DNA of 64,000 bases. Source: Nocardia aobensis NBRC 100429 (GTDB lineage: Bacteria > Actinomycetota > Actinomycetes > Mycobacteriales > Mycobacteriaceae). Position numbers and translations under genes: made by a program. The notes under the pieces are model-generated. The model did no database searches. It saw only the letters and a program-made list of their open reading frames with translations, and had not been told where the DNA came from. The stretch is taken from positions 25,442 through 89,441 of the forward strand of contig NZ_BAFQ01000042.1 of assembly GCF_000308375.1 (NCBI RefSeq), read 5' to 3'. Below are positions 16,704 through 24,931 of this stretch, piece after piece (the first letter of the stretch is position 1; each line of letters begins with the position of its first letter).

Positions 16704-17867
16704 GTGAAACATCGTAAGCCGAGTCGGGCGCAGCGAGCGATGGCCACGACGTCGTTGCCACTGGCCACCGCAGCCGCCGTGGCGACCATCCTCGCGTCGG
16801 GTACGGCGAGTGCGGCGCCGGCCGATCAGCCGAGCGTGCCGACCACTCCGGCGCAGCCGGGCGCCACCAACGAGGCACCCGCGCAAGGCGACAACAACGG
16901 CCAGGGTCAGAACGCGCCGGGCACGCAGGAGAACGCTCCGCAGAACGGGCCGCAGCAGAACGGGACCCAGCAGAACGGGACCCAGCAGAACGGTCCCCAG
17001 CGCAACGGCAATCCGCAGCCGGGCGTCACCACCCCCAATCAGCCGGGTGTCACGACTCCGAACCAGCCGGGCGTCACCACCCCGCAGCCGGGTGTCACCA
17101 CCCCGAACCAGAACACGCCGAAGCCGGACCAGAACCTGGCCTCGCCGACGCAGCCGGGTGTGACCACCCCGCGTGTCGCGCCGCTGCCGGTGCCGGGTCA
17201 GGGTGGTCAGGTGCAGCCGGCCGTCGTTCCGGACCAGCCCACCCCGAACGGTCAGGCCGACCAGCTGAAGCCGGGTCAGCAGTCGCCGGACCAGACCGTC
17301 GGCACTCCGAACAAGCCGCAGTCGCAGAACGGCGGCAACGCAGACACGCTGCGTAGCCAGCAGGGCAACTCGACCCCGTCGCCGCAGGCGCAGTGGACCT
17401 CGCCGAGCCTGCAGGCCGCACCGGCCGCTCCGGTCGTCCAGATGAACGGCCCGCACACCGAGGTCGGCGCCAACGTCGACGGCGGTGGACTGCTGCCGGG
17501 CTACGTGGCCAACACCCACCACTTCAGCAACCTCGACGGATATGTCGGCACGGTGGGTTACAGCACTCCGAACGGAGTGGGCGACGCGGGTGTGTCGGTG
17601 GAGTTCGTCGAGGCGAACAAGGTCAAGATCACCTCGTACACCCACGCCACCGGCTTCGACGATCTGAAGTCCGAGAACTACGTCGACACCACCGAGGCGA
17701 ATGCGGCCAAGGCCGCCGTCGAGGGCTGGATCAAGCAGCAGCCGGGCGGCGCCGCAGCACTGGATGCGGCCGCTCAGATTGGTAGACTCCCGCAGGGTGA
17801 TTTCGCTCCGCAAACGGTGAATGTCGCTGGTGCGACCACACAGTGGGGTGGCACGGTCCAGTACTGA
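16704..17867 (+). CDS. Secreted Gln/Asn/Pro-rich repeat protein, function unknown
   Basis: 387 residues. Residues 1-~38 form a Sec signal peptide: basic start, ATAAAVATILASG core, cleavage after TASA. About 40-230 is low-complexity, with QNG-type repeats at residues ~81-102 and five QPGVTTP units at ~105-156. About 235-387 is a compact C-terminal domain (GANVDGGGLLPGYVANTHHF, VGTVGYSTPNGVGDAGVSVE) that I do not recognise. GTG start with GGGAAAGGGA upstream. A wall-associated or surface role is inferred from the architecture. A strong terminator follows. Confidence 0.85.
   Translation: MKHRKPSRAQRAMATTSLPLATAAAVATILASGTASAAPADQPSVPTTPAQPGATNEAPAQGDNNGQGQNAPGTQENAPQNGPQQNGTQQNGTQQNGPQRNGNPQPGVTTPNQPGVTTPNQPGVTTPQPGVTTPNQNTPKPDQNLASPTQPGVTTPRVAPLPVPGQGGQVQPAVVPDQPTPNGQADQLKPGQQSPDQTVGTPNKPQSQNGGNADTLRSQQGNSTPSPQAQWTSPSLQAAPAAPVVQMNGPHTEVGANVDGGGLLPGYVANTHHFSNLDGYVGTVGYSTPNGVGDAGVSVEFVEANKVKITSYTHATGFDDLKSENYVDTTEANAAKAAVEGWIKQQPGGAAALDAAAQIGRLPQGDFAPQTVNVAGATTQWGGTVQY
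17016..17171 (+). repeat. QPGVTTP coding repeat (five units)
   Basis: Five imperfect 21-24 base units coding QPGVTTP(N), four contiguous and the last after a 16-residue break. Typical of expandable low-complexity linkers; not CRISPR. Confidence 0.85.
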
Positions 17868-17881
17868 TACAGACTGAATCG

Positions 17882-17917
17882 ACGCGTGGGGCGGTCGTTC
17901 GCGACCGCCCCACGCGT
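17882..17917 (+). terminator. Perfect 16-bp hairpin with TTCG loop
   Basis: Arms ACGCGTGGGGCGGTCG and its exact complement around TTCG, 15 bases after the stop at 17867. No clear T-tract follows; a strong intrinsic terminator or 3'-end stabiliser, with the next gene starting at 17941. Confidence 0.75.
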
Positions 17918-17940
17918 GTGTCTCGGGGAAGGAACGGGTG

Positions 17941-19086
17941 ATGGCCTCCGGCGACGATCAGGACCGGGACGAAGGCGAGTCGGGATTCGGCCCGCCGGTT
18001 TCCGGATTCGGACCACCGCTGAACGATTTCGGGCCGCCGACGGGTGAAACGGGTGCGATCGGCTGGGCGCCGGTCGGGGAACCGGAACGCCCCACATTGG
18101 GCTGGCAGCCCGCCGACGCACCCGCGACGCCGTCCGTCCCGCCGCCGCCCCCGCAGTACCGTGCGCCGGATTCGACCGCGGCGCAGGAAACCGTCCGCCA
18201 TCCGGCACCGGAGGCGCCGCGCGCGGCCGACACCACGCGCGTGCCCGCGCCCGAGACACGCCGCATGCCCGAGCCGCCGCGCGCCCCGGATGCACCGCGC
18301 GCCCCGGAGACGGTGCGATACCCGGACGCGGGTGGTGCCGAGGCCGATCGTGGAACCTGGTGGCGCGCAGACGATTCCGGCTTTCCACCCACTCCGCCGC
18401 GGGAAACCACGGGATCGCTGTGGGATGACGACGAACTCGCCAAGAAACTCACCGTGCCGCGCGGCGGCGAGCAGAAATCGGGTTCACTGTGGGACGACGA
18501 CGAGCTGGCGAAGAAGCTCGTGCCGTCGCGGCCCCTCGGGCAGCCCCAGCCGGAGGCCCGGCCCGACCGCAACATTCCGGTGATCCTGGCCGGTGCGGCG
18601 GGTGCCGTCGTGATCGTGATCGCGCTGGTGCTGATCATCGTGTTCGCGACGCGCAGCAGCGATGGCGACGGAACCGTCGCCGGCGGCAAATCGTCACCGC
18701 CGTCGGTGGCCGCGCTGAGCTGTCCGGCACGTACCGACGGCAATGTCGTGATCGGCAACGGCCCCGGCGACACGAACAGCGGAGCCGCGGCGATTCTGGG
18801 ATTCCAGCACGCGTTCTATGCCGACCGTAGCGGTGCCAAGGCGCACGACTTCGTCGCGCCGGACGCGTCGAACGTGTCGACCGCCTCGACCATGCAGCAG
18901 GCGATCGACAGCCTGATCCCGCAGGGCACCACGTATTGCTTGCGTGTGGAAACGGTCACGCCGGAGCAGTTCAACGTGGACCTCACCGAACATCGGCCGG
19001 ACGGTACGACCACGCTCTACAAACAGCTGGTCAAGACCGTGAATCGCGAGGGGAAGAACCTCGTCTTCTCGATCGATCAGCGCTGA
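17941..19086 (+). CDS. Pro-rich single-pass membrane protein with tandem WDDDELAKKL motif
   Basis: About 381 residues. A cytoplasmic N-terminal ~215 residues is Pro/Ala-rich (FGPP repeats at the start) and carries two copies of GSLWDDDELAKKL (bases 18412-18450 and 18481-18519). One transmembrane helix follows (VILAGAAGAVVIVIALVLII), then a ~140-residue extracytoplasmic domain with two cysteines (SCPARTDGN, TYCLRVETV). ATG 17941 follows an AAGGAA site; GTG 17938 is in frame. I do not recognise the outer domain. The duplicated motif looks like a binding site for a cytoplasmic partner. Confidence 0.82.
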   Translation: MASGDDQDRDEGESGFGPPVSGFGPPLNDFGPPTGETGAIGWAPVGEPERPTLGWQPADAPATPSVPPPPPQYRAPDSTAAQETVRHPAPEAPRAADTTRVPAPETRRMPEPPRAPDAPRAPETVRYPDAGGAEADRGTWWRADDSGFPPTPPRETTGSLWDDDELAKKLTVPRGGEQKSGSLWDDDELAKKLVPSRPLGQPQPEARPDRNIPVILAGAAGAVVIVIALVLIIVFATRSSDGDGTVAGGKSSPPSVAALSCPARTDGNVVIGNGPGDTNSGAAAILGFQHAFYADRSGAKAHDFVAPDASNVSTASTMQQAIDSLIPQGTTYCLRVETVTPEQFNVDLTEHRPDGTTTLYKQLVKTVNREGKNLVFSIDQR

Positions 19087-19108
19087 TCGCGCGGGCTCGC
19101 GCGCTGTC

Positions 19109-19149
19109 CCCAGATCTCAATATCTGGGAAAACAATTTCATATTCTGGG
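19109..19149. promoter_or_regulatory. Inverted repeat plus third half-site upstream of aminotransferase
   Basis: CCCAGAT-N6-ATCTGGG (19109-19128) is a perfect 7+7 dyad; ATTCTGGG at 19142-19149 is a near copy of the right arm. It lies 48-88 bases before the ATG at 19197 and 22 bases after the preceding stop. A. candidate operator; the dyad could instead end the upstream transcript, but no T-tract follows. Confidence 0.5.
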
Positions 19150-19196
19150 TACCGATATGCGATAGTTGCCGTGATCCGCAGCTATCGGAGGTCTCC

Positions 19197-20381
19197 ATGT
19201 CGCCGCATACTCCACCCCTGTCCCGCCGGCTGGACGGTCTGCAGAGTTCGGCGATCCGGGATCTGCTCAAGCTGACCGCCCGGCCGGATATCGTCAGCCT
19301 GGCCGGGGGTCTGCCCGACGAACAGCTGATGCCGCGCGATGCCATCGCTCGCGCCGCGGAGTCGGCGCTGGCCGATCCGTCCCGGTTGCAGTACACCGAG
19401 TCCGCGGGCTGGGGGCCGCTGCGCGAGGTGCTCGCCTCCCGGGAGTCGGTGCGGCTGGGCCGGCCCGTCCCGCTGGAGGAGATCTTCGTCACCCACGGCT
19501 CGCAGCAGGCCTTGTCGCTGCTGGGTGAGGTGCTTCTCGATCCGGGCGCTCTCGTGGTGGTCGAGGATCCGGCCTACGTCGGCGCGTTGCAGGTCTTCCG
19601 CGCGGCGGGGGCGCGAATCGTGGCGATCCCGCTGGATTCCGACGGTATGCGTGTCGACGCGCTGGCCGAGCTGCTCGAGCGCGGCGAACGCCCGGCGCTG
19701 GTGCATACGGTGAGTAATTTCCACAATCCGCGCGGTGTGACGCTGAGCCCGCAGCGCCGGCGGGAACTGGCGGCGCTGGCCGAACGGTACGGCTTCTGGG
19801 TGGTCGAGGACGACCCGTACGGCGAGCTGTGGTTCGACCGCCCCGCGCCGCAGGCCGTTGCCTCGTACTCGCCCAACGTGATTCGGCTGTCGAGCGCCTC
19901 GAAGATCCTGGCGCCGACGCTGCGGGTGGGCTGGATGATCGCCCCGAACGCGGTGTGCCGCGGCGTGGAACTGCTGAAGCAGGGCGCCGATCTGTGCGGT
20001 TCGGCGCTCACCCAGCAGATCGCCGCGGACCTGCTGGCCGACGAGCCGTGGCTGGGCGCCCACCTGGACAAGGTGCGTGGCATCTACGGCGAGCGCGCCA
20101 CCGCCCTGGTGAGCGCGGTTCGCGCCCGCTTCGGCGACCGGGTGGTGAGCACCGACGCCGCCGGCGGCATGTTCGTGTGGCTCGATTTCACCGACGGCAC
20201 CGATACCGTCGAACTGCTGCCGCGCGCGATCGACCACGGCGTGGCCTACGTCCCGGGCTCCGCGTTCGCGGTCTCGCAGCCCTACCGCGGCTCGATGCGC
20301 ATGTGTTTCACCACGTCGGATGCGGCCGTGCTCACCGACGCGGTCGATCGGCTGGGCCGCGCGGTCGACGCGGCGGGGTAG
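19197..20381 (+). CDS. PLP-dependent aminotransferase, class I/II (LysN / 2-aminoadipate-type)
   Basis: 394-residue fold-type I aminotransferase. Seen: IVSLAGGLPDEQLMPRDA near the N-terminus, HGSQQALSLLGEVLLDPG, NFHNPRGVTLS, VVEDDPYGELWFDRP, and SSASKILAPTLRVGWM with the PLP lysine (SxSK). This motif set matches 2-aminoadipate / multi-substrate aminotransferases (LysN, Aro8-like). ATG 19197 has a GGAG site. A 2-aminoadipate role would connect with the lat-pcd lysine pathway elsewhere in the window, but substrate cannot be read from sequence. Confidence 0.87.
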   Translation: MSPHTPPLSRRLDGLQSSAIRDLLKLTARPDIVSLAGGLPDEQLMPRDAIARAAESALADPSRLQYTESAGWGPLREVLASRESVRLGRPVPLEEIFVTHGSQQALSLLGEVLLDPGALVVVEDPAYVGALQVFRAAGARIVAIPLDSDGMRVDALAELLERGERPALVHTVSNFHNPRGVTLSPQRRRELAALAERYGFWVVEDDPYGELWFDRPAPQAVASYSPNVIRLSSASKILAPTLRVGWMIAPNAVCRGVELLKQGADLCGSALTQQIAADLLADEPWLGAHLDKVRGIYGERATALVSAVRARFGDRVVSTDAAGGMFVWLDFTDGTDTVELLPRAIDHGVAYVPGSAFAVSQPYRGSMRMCFTTSDAAVLTDAVDRLGRAVDAAG

Positions 20382-20391
20382 CGCGGCGAAT

Positions 20392-21891
20392 CTACTGCGC
20401 CCACCCGTAGGTGCGTTCGACGGCCTTGTTCCATTCGCCGTAGAGGTGATCGCGGTCGGCGTCGGACATCGTCGGCTGCCACACCTTGTCCTCGGACCAG
20501 TTGGCGCGGATGTCGTCGGTGCCGGACCAGTAACCGACCGCCAGTCCGGCCGCGTAGGCGGCGCCGAGCGCGGTCGTTTCGGTGATCACCGGCCGCACCA
20601 CCGGCACATCCAGGATGTCGGCCTGGAATTGCATGAGCAGTTCGTTGGCGACCATGCCACCGTCGACCTTGAGGGTGGTCAATTCGACGCCCAGATTCTC
20701 CGCCTCGGCGTCGGCGCGCATCGCGTCGATCACCTCGCGGGTCTGAAATGCGGTGGCCTCCAACACCGCTCGGGCCAGATGCGCCTTCGTGACGAAGCGG
20801 GTGAGTCCGGTGATCACGCCGCGCGCGTCCGGCCGCCATCGCGGTGCGAACAGACCGGAGAAGGCGGGGACGATATAGGTGCCGCCGTTGTCGTCGACGC
20901 TGCGGGCCAGCGGTTCGATCTCCGCCGCGGATTCGACGATGCCGAGATTGTCACGCAACCACTGCACCAGGGATCCGGTCACCGCGATGGAACCCTCCAG
21001 CGCGTACACCGCGGGCTGGTCGCCGAGCCGGTAACACACCGTGGTCAGCAGACCGTGCTTGCTGAACACCGGCGTGGTACCGGTATTGAGCAGCATGAAG
21101 TTGCCGGTTCCGTAGGTGTTCTTCGCCTCGCCCGGTGAGAGGCAGGCCTGCCCGAACGTCGCGGCCTGCTGATCGCCCAGGATGCCGGCCACCGGAACCC
21201 CCGCGAGCGGACCGTCGGAGATCTCGGCGTACACCTCCGAGGAGCTGTGGATCTGCGGCAGCATCGAGACGGGAACGCCGAATTCCGCGCAGATCTGCGA
21301 ATCCCATTGCAAGGTCTCGAGATTCATCAGCATGGTGCGGGAGGCGTTGGTGACGTCGGTGAGGTGGCGGCCGGTCAGCTTCCACAGGATCCAGCTGTCC
21401 ATGGTCCCGAAGCACAGGTCACCGGCCTCCGCGCGGGCGCGCACACCGTCGACGTTGTCGAGGATCCAGCGCAGCTTGGGACCCGCGAAATACGTGCTCA
21501 GCGGCAGCCCGGTCCGGTCGGCATAGCGCGCGGGGCCGACGTCGCCGGCCAGCTCCTCGCACAGCGCCGCGGTGCGGGTGTCCTGCCAGACGATGGCGTT
21601 GGCGACCGGCCTGCCGGTGGCACGGTCCCAGACCACGGTGGTTTCGCGCTGATTGGTGACCCCGACCGCGGCGATGTCATCGGCGCCGATCCCGGCATCC
21701 TCGAGCGCCGCACCGATCACGAATTCGGTATTGCGCCAGATGGTTTCGGCATCGTGCTCGACCCAGCCCGGCCGGGGGAACAGCTGTTCGTGCTCGCGCT
21801 GCCCGAGGCCGGCGATGCGGCCGGAGCGGTCGAACACGATGCACCGGCTCGAGGTTGTCCCCTGGTCGATGGCGGCCACGAAGCGTCGCAT
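20392..21891 (-). CDS. glpK: Glycerol kinase
   Basis: Phosphorylates glycerol to sn-glycerol-3-phosphate. 499 residues of the FGGY family: [11 protein letters not shown] nucleotide loop at the N-terminus, [42 protein letters not shown], and [20 protein letters not shown]. The start has a leaderless -10 box. Divergent from glpD with ~130 bases between, so both steps of glycerol use start here. Confidence 0.96.
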   Translation of the reverse strand: MRRFVAAIDQGTTSSRCIVFDRSGRIAGLGQREHEQLFPRPGWVEHDAETIWRNTEFVIGAALEDAGIGADDIAAVGVTNQRETTVVWDRATGRPVANAIVWQDTRTAALCEELAGDVGPARYADRTGLPLSTYFAGPKLRWILDNVDGVRARAEAGDLCFGTMDSWILWKLTGRHLTDVTNASRTMLMNLETLQWDSQICAEFGVPVSMLPQIHSSSEVYAEISDGPLAGVPVAGILGDQQAATFGQACLSPGEAKNTYGTGNFMLLNTGTTPVFSKHGLLTTVCYRLGDQPAVYALEGSIAVTGSLVQWLRDNLGIVESAAEIEPLARSVDDNGGTYIVPAFSGLFAPRWRPDARGVITGLTRFVTKAHLARAVLEATAFQTREVIDAMRADAEAENLGVELTTLKVDGGMVANELLMQFQADILDVPVVRPVITETTALGAAYAAGLAVGYWSGTDDIRANWSEDKVWQPTMSDADRDHLYGEWNKAVERTYGWAQ

Positions 21892-21897
21892 CCGTGC

Positions 21898-21903
21898 AGG
21901 CTA
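21898..21903 (-). promoter_or_regulatory. Leaderless -10 box of glpK
   Basis: TAGCCT on the reverse strand, six bases before the glpK ATG. Confidence 0.55.
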
Positions 21904-21968
21904 CTAAACCTCGCACGCGCCGCGCATCACATCGCCGCACGCCCGGCGGTGGACTAGGGTGAAAGCGA

Positions 21969-21982
21969 TTACCGACGGGTAA
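21969..21982. promoter_or_regulatory. TTACC-N4-GGTAA dyad in the glpK-glpD gap
   Basis: Five-base perfect arms around GACG, about nine bases after a TAGGGT box (21955-21960) that could be the glpD -10. Position fits an operator over the glpD transcription start. Confidence 0.4.
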
Positions 21983-22023
21983 CGCAGGACGATCCCACCG
22001 AACAGTGCGGAGGAAGTCGAGCG

Positions 22024-23772
22024 ATGAACGAGAAGTCACACGGTCAGCACACCGGCGAACTGGGTCCCGAGCAGCGGGAGGCCAGCTGGGAAAGCTTGGG
22101 CGCCAAGCATTTCGACGTCATCGTGATCGGTGGCGGGGTCGTCGGCGCGGGCATCGCCCTCGATGCCGCCACCCGGGGCCTGGAGGTGGCCCTGGTGGAG
22201 GCGCGCGATCTGGCATCGGGCACCTCGAGCCGTTCGTCGAAGATGTTCCACGGCGGTCTGCGCTACCTCGAGCAGCTGGAATTCGGGCTGGTCCGCGAGG
22301 CGCTGCGGGAGCGTGAGCTGAGCCTGAAGACCTTGGCTCCGCATCTGGTGAAACCGCTGCGGTTCCTCTACCCGCTGACCCATCGCGGCTGGGAGCGGCC
22401 CTACGTCGCCTCGGGCCTGGTGCTCTACGACACCATGGGCGGAGCGAAATCGGTTCCGGGCCAACATCATGTGACCCGATCGGGAGCGCTGCGCCTGGCG
22501 CCGGGTGTACGCCGGGACGCGCTGATCGGCGGTGTCACCTACTACGACACCGTGGTCGACGACGCCCGCCACACGATGACGGTGGCTCGCACCGCCGCCC
22601 ACTACGGTGCGGTGATCCGCACGTCGACCCAGGTCGTGGATTTCCTTCGGGAGGCCGACCGGGTGGTCGGAGTGAAGGTGCGCGACAGCGAGGACGGGCG
22701 CACGACCGAGGTCCGGGGACATGTGGTGATCAACGCGACGGGCGTGTGGACCGACGAACTGCAGGCGCTGTCGCATGTTCGCGGCCGATTCCATGTGCGC
22801 GCGTCCAAAGGCGTGCATATCGTGGTGCCGCGCGATCGGATCGCCAGTGACGCCGCGCTGATTCTGCGCACCCAGACCTCGGTGTTGTTCGTGATTCCGT
22901 GGGGGAGCAATCACTGGATCGTCGGTACGACCGACACCGATTGGAATCTGGATCTGGCCCACCCGGCCGCCACCAAGGCCGATATCGACTATCTGCTCGA
23001 ACGGATCAACGAGGTACTGGTCACCCCGCTCACCCACGACGACATCCAGGGTGTGTACGCCGGGCTGCGACCGCTGTTGGCCGGGGAGAGCGACGAGACC
23101 TCCAAGCTGTCGCGCGAGCACGCGGTGGCGCAGATCGCTCCGGGTCTGGTCGCCATCGCGGGTGGTAAATACACCACCTACCGGGTGATGGCCTACGACG
23201 CGGTGGATCTGGCCGTCCACGACATCCCGCAGCGGGTGTCGTCCTCGATCACCGACAAGGTGCCGCTGCTCGGCGCCGACGGCTACTTCGCCCTGCTCAA
23301 CCAGACGCCGCAGCTGGCGCAGACCTACGGTGTGCATCCCTACCGGATCGAACATCTGCTCAACCGGTACGGCTCCCTGATCACCGATGTCCTCGATCTG
23401 GCCGAGGGCAAACCCGAACTGCTGCAGCCGATTACGGACGCGCCCGGTTACCTGCGGGTGGAGGCCGTCTACGCGGCGGTCGCCGAGGGGGCGCTGCATC
23501 TGGACGACATCCTGGCCCGGCGCACCCGGATCTCCATCGAGTTCTCCCATCGGGGCACCGAATGCGCCGACGAGGTGGCGCGGCTGGTGGCGCCGGTGCT
23601 GGGCTGGGACGAGGAGCAGATCCGGCGCGAGGTGAGTACCTACAACGCCCGGGTCGATGCCGAGATCCGGTCCCAGACCCAACCCGACGACGTGTCGGCC
23701 GACGCTCTGCGCGCCGCCGCACCGGAACCTCGCCCGGAGATCCTGGAGCCGGTGCCGCTGCCTCAGGCATAG
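22024..23772 (+). CDS. glpD: Glycerol-3-phosphate dehydrogenase, FAD-dependent
   Basis: Oxidises glycerol-3-phosphate to dihydroxyacetone phosphate and passes electrons to quinone at the membrane. 582 residues: FAD loop VIVIGGGVVGAGIALDAATR, SSRSSKMFHGGLRYLEQLEFGLV, GAKSVPGQHHVTR, VVINATGVWTD, and IAGGKYTTYRVMA, then the C-terminal cap domain. The ATG follows GGAGGAAG. Corresponds to glpD2 (Rv3302c) next to lpdA in M. tuberculosis. Confidence 0.95.
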   Translation: MNEKSHGQHTGELGPEQREASWESLGAKHFDVIVIGGGVVGAGIALDAATRGLEVALVEARDLASGTSSRSSKMFHGGLRYLEQLEFGLVREALRERELSLKTLAPHLVKPLRFLYPLTHRGWERPYVASGLVLYDTMGGAKSVPGQHHVTRSGALRLAPGVRRDALIGGVTYYDTVVDDARHTMTVARTAAHYGAVIRTSTQVVDFLREADRVVGVKVRDSEDGRTTEVRGHVVINATGVWTDELQALSHVRGRFHVRASKGVHIVVPRDRIASDAALILRTQTSVLFVIPWGSNHWIVGTTDTDWNLDLAHPAATKADIDYLLERINEVLVTPLTHDDIQGVYAGLRPLLAGESDETSKLSREHAVAQIAPGLVAIAGGKYTTYRVMAYDAVDLAVHDIPQRVSSSITDKVPLLGADGYFALLNQTPQLAQTYGVHPYRIEHLLNRYGSLITDVLDLAEGKPELLQPITDAPGYLRVEAVYAAVAEGALHLDDILARRTRISIEFSHRGTECADEVARLVAPVLGWDEEQIRREVSTYNARVDAEIRSQTQPDDVSADALRAAAPEPRPEILEPVPLPQA

Positions 23773-23789
23773 CGCCGCGCGCGGTGCGG

Positions 23790-23963
23790 CTAGGGGGCGG
23801 TCGACGTGGGCGCCGAGGTGTGACCGGAATGGACGGGGCCCGTACTCACCGAGTGCTGCAGCGCATAGGTGAACAGGACGGTGGCCGCGATGGCGATGGC
23901 CGTGATCAGCAGCTGGGTGACAAGCCGTGTGCTACGCCGCATCGCGGTGCTCGCATATGTCAT
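23790..23963 (-). CDS. Small single-pass membrane protein, 57 residues
   Basis: A short frame between glpD and nei2 reading MTYASTAMRRSTRLVTQLLI, a hydrophobic helix (about residues 15-35), then a Gly/Ser/Thr/Pro-rich tail with two His. The arrangement (basic N-terminus, one helix, polar outer tail) is that of a small type II membrane protein. GGAAG and AGGG lie just upstream of the ATG, and an AT-rich stretch with TATATTTC on the same strand lies ~90 bases upstream. Codon third positions are GC-rich. No function assigned. Confidence 0.6.
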   Translation of the reverse strand: MTYASTAMRRSTRLVTQLLITAIAIAATVLFTYALQHSVSTGPVHSGHTSAPTSTAP

Positions 23964-24083
23964 CTGCCCTGCTTCCCGACCGGTGACGATCTGTGTCGCC
24001 CTTATGTCGCATTCGCGCTCCGAAGTGTTAGCGGCCGAAAGAAATATAGCTATCGATCGGCAAACATCACGGCTCGTGCCCGG

Positions 24084-24890
24084 TCAGCGGCGAGTCCGGT
24101 CAGCGGCTCTCGGGTCCGGTGTCTCGGGTGCGGGCTGACAGCGGGGACAGAAGTAGATCCCGCGTTCGGTGGCCGGGGCGGAAGCGGCTTCCGGGCCGAG
24201 CATGCGGACGAGGATCATCGATCCGCAGCGAGGGCACGGTTGACCGCGGCGGCCGTAGACCACCGCGGGCCGGGGTGGATGGTGTGCGGCGCGGCCGAGG
24301 ATGCGGTGTGCGGCGTCGACGAGCCCGGGGAGATCGGGTACGGCGGCGACCGGGATGGCCGGGTGGACCCGCTCGGCGAAACAGATCTCGCTGCGGAAGA
24401 TGTTGCCGACTCCCGCCATGGTCGTCTGATCGAGCAGCGCGAGTCCGATCGGCCGCTCCGGATCCGCGCGCAGCCGCCGGACCGCCTCGGCCGCATCCCA
24501 ATTCGGGCCCAGCAGATCAGGGCCGAGATGGTCGACGGCGGTGTGCTCGTCGGCGAGGCGTAGCACCTCGACCAGGCCGAGGGAGAACCCGACGGCTTCG
24601 GTGTCGGCAGTGGCGAGAATCAGTCGTGCGGTGAATCCGGGTTTGGTCCACCGCTGCCCCGGGCGGTAGACCCGCCAGGTGCCCTCCATCTTCAGATGGG
24701 TGTGGATGCTGAGCTTCTCGGTGCGCACGAACAGGTGTTTGCCGTAACTGCCGACGCTGTCGACCCGGCTGCCGCGCAGATCGAGCGTGGCATAGCGCGG
24801 GACGCGGAAATCACTGCGCGTCAGCGTCTTTCCCGCCAGCGCGGTTCGCAGCCGCGCCGCCGCGAGATAGACGGTATCTCCTTCCGGCAT
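24084..24890 (-). CDS. nei: Endonuclease VIII-like DNA glycosylase (Nei2)
   Basis: Base-excision repair glycosylase/AP lyase of the Fpg/Nei family, 268 residues. Seen: N-terminal MPEGDTVY (Pro2 nucleophile, Glu3), the YGKHLFVR lysine, the helix-two-turn-helix GVGNIFRSEICF, and a C-terminal four-Cys zinc finger CPRCG...YFCPRCQ. It lies 41 bases downstream of lhr on the same strand and is likely co-transcribed with it, as in mycobacteria. Confidence 0.93.
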   Translation of the reverse strand: MPEGDTVYLAAARLRTALAGKTLTRSDFRVPRYATLDLRGSRVDSVGSYGKHLFVRTEKLSIHTHLKMEGTWRVYRPGQRWTKPGFTARLILATADTEAVGFSLGLVEVLRLADEHTAVDHLGPDLLGPNWDAAEAVRRLRADPERPIGLALLDQTTMAGVGNIFRSEICFAERVHPAIPVAAVPDLPGLVDAAHRILGRAAHHPPRPAVVYGRRGQPCPRCGSMILVRMLGPEAASAPATERGIYFCPRCQPAPETPDPRAADRTRR

Positions 24891-24931
24891 CGGCGTTCAC
24901 CACCGGTGCCGGCGGACGAGGCGGACCGGTC

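Noticed and set aside
17016..17171. Short regular repeats resembling a CRISPR array
   Set aside because: They are in frame inside a coding sequence, encode QPGVTTP, and have no unique spacers of constant length.
22036..23682. 548-codon reverse frame opposite glpD
   Set aside because: Shadow of glpD; no recognisable motif and biased composition.
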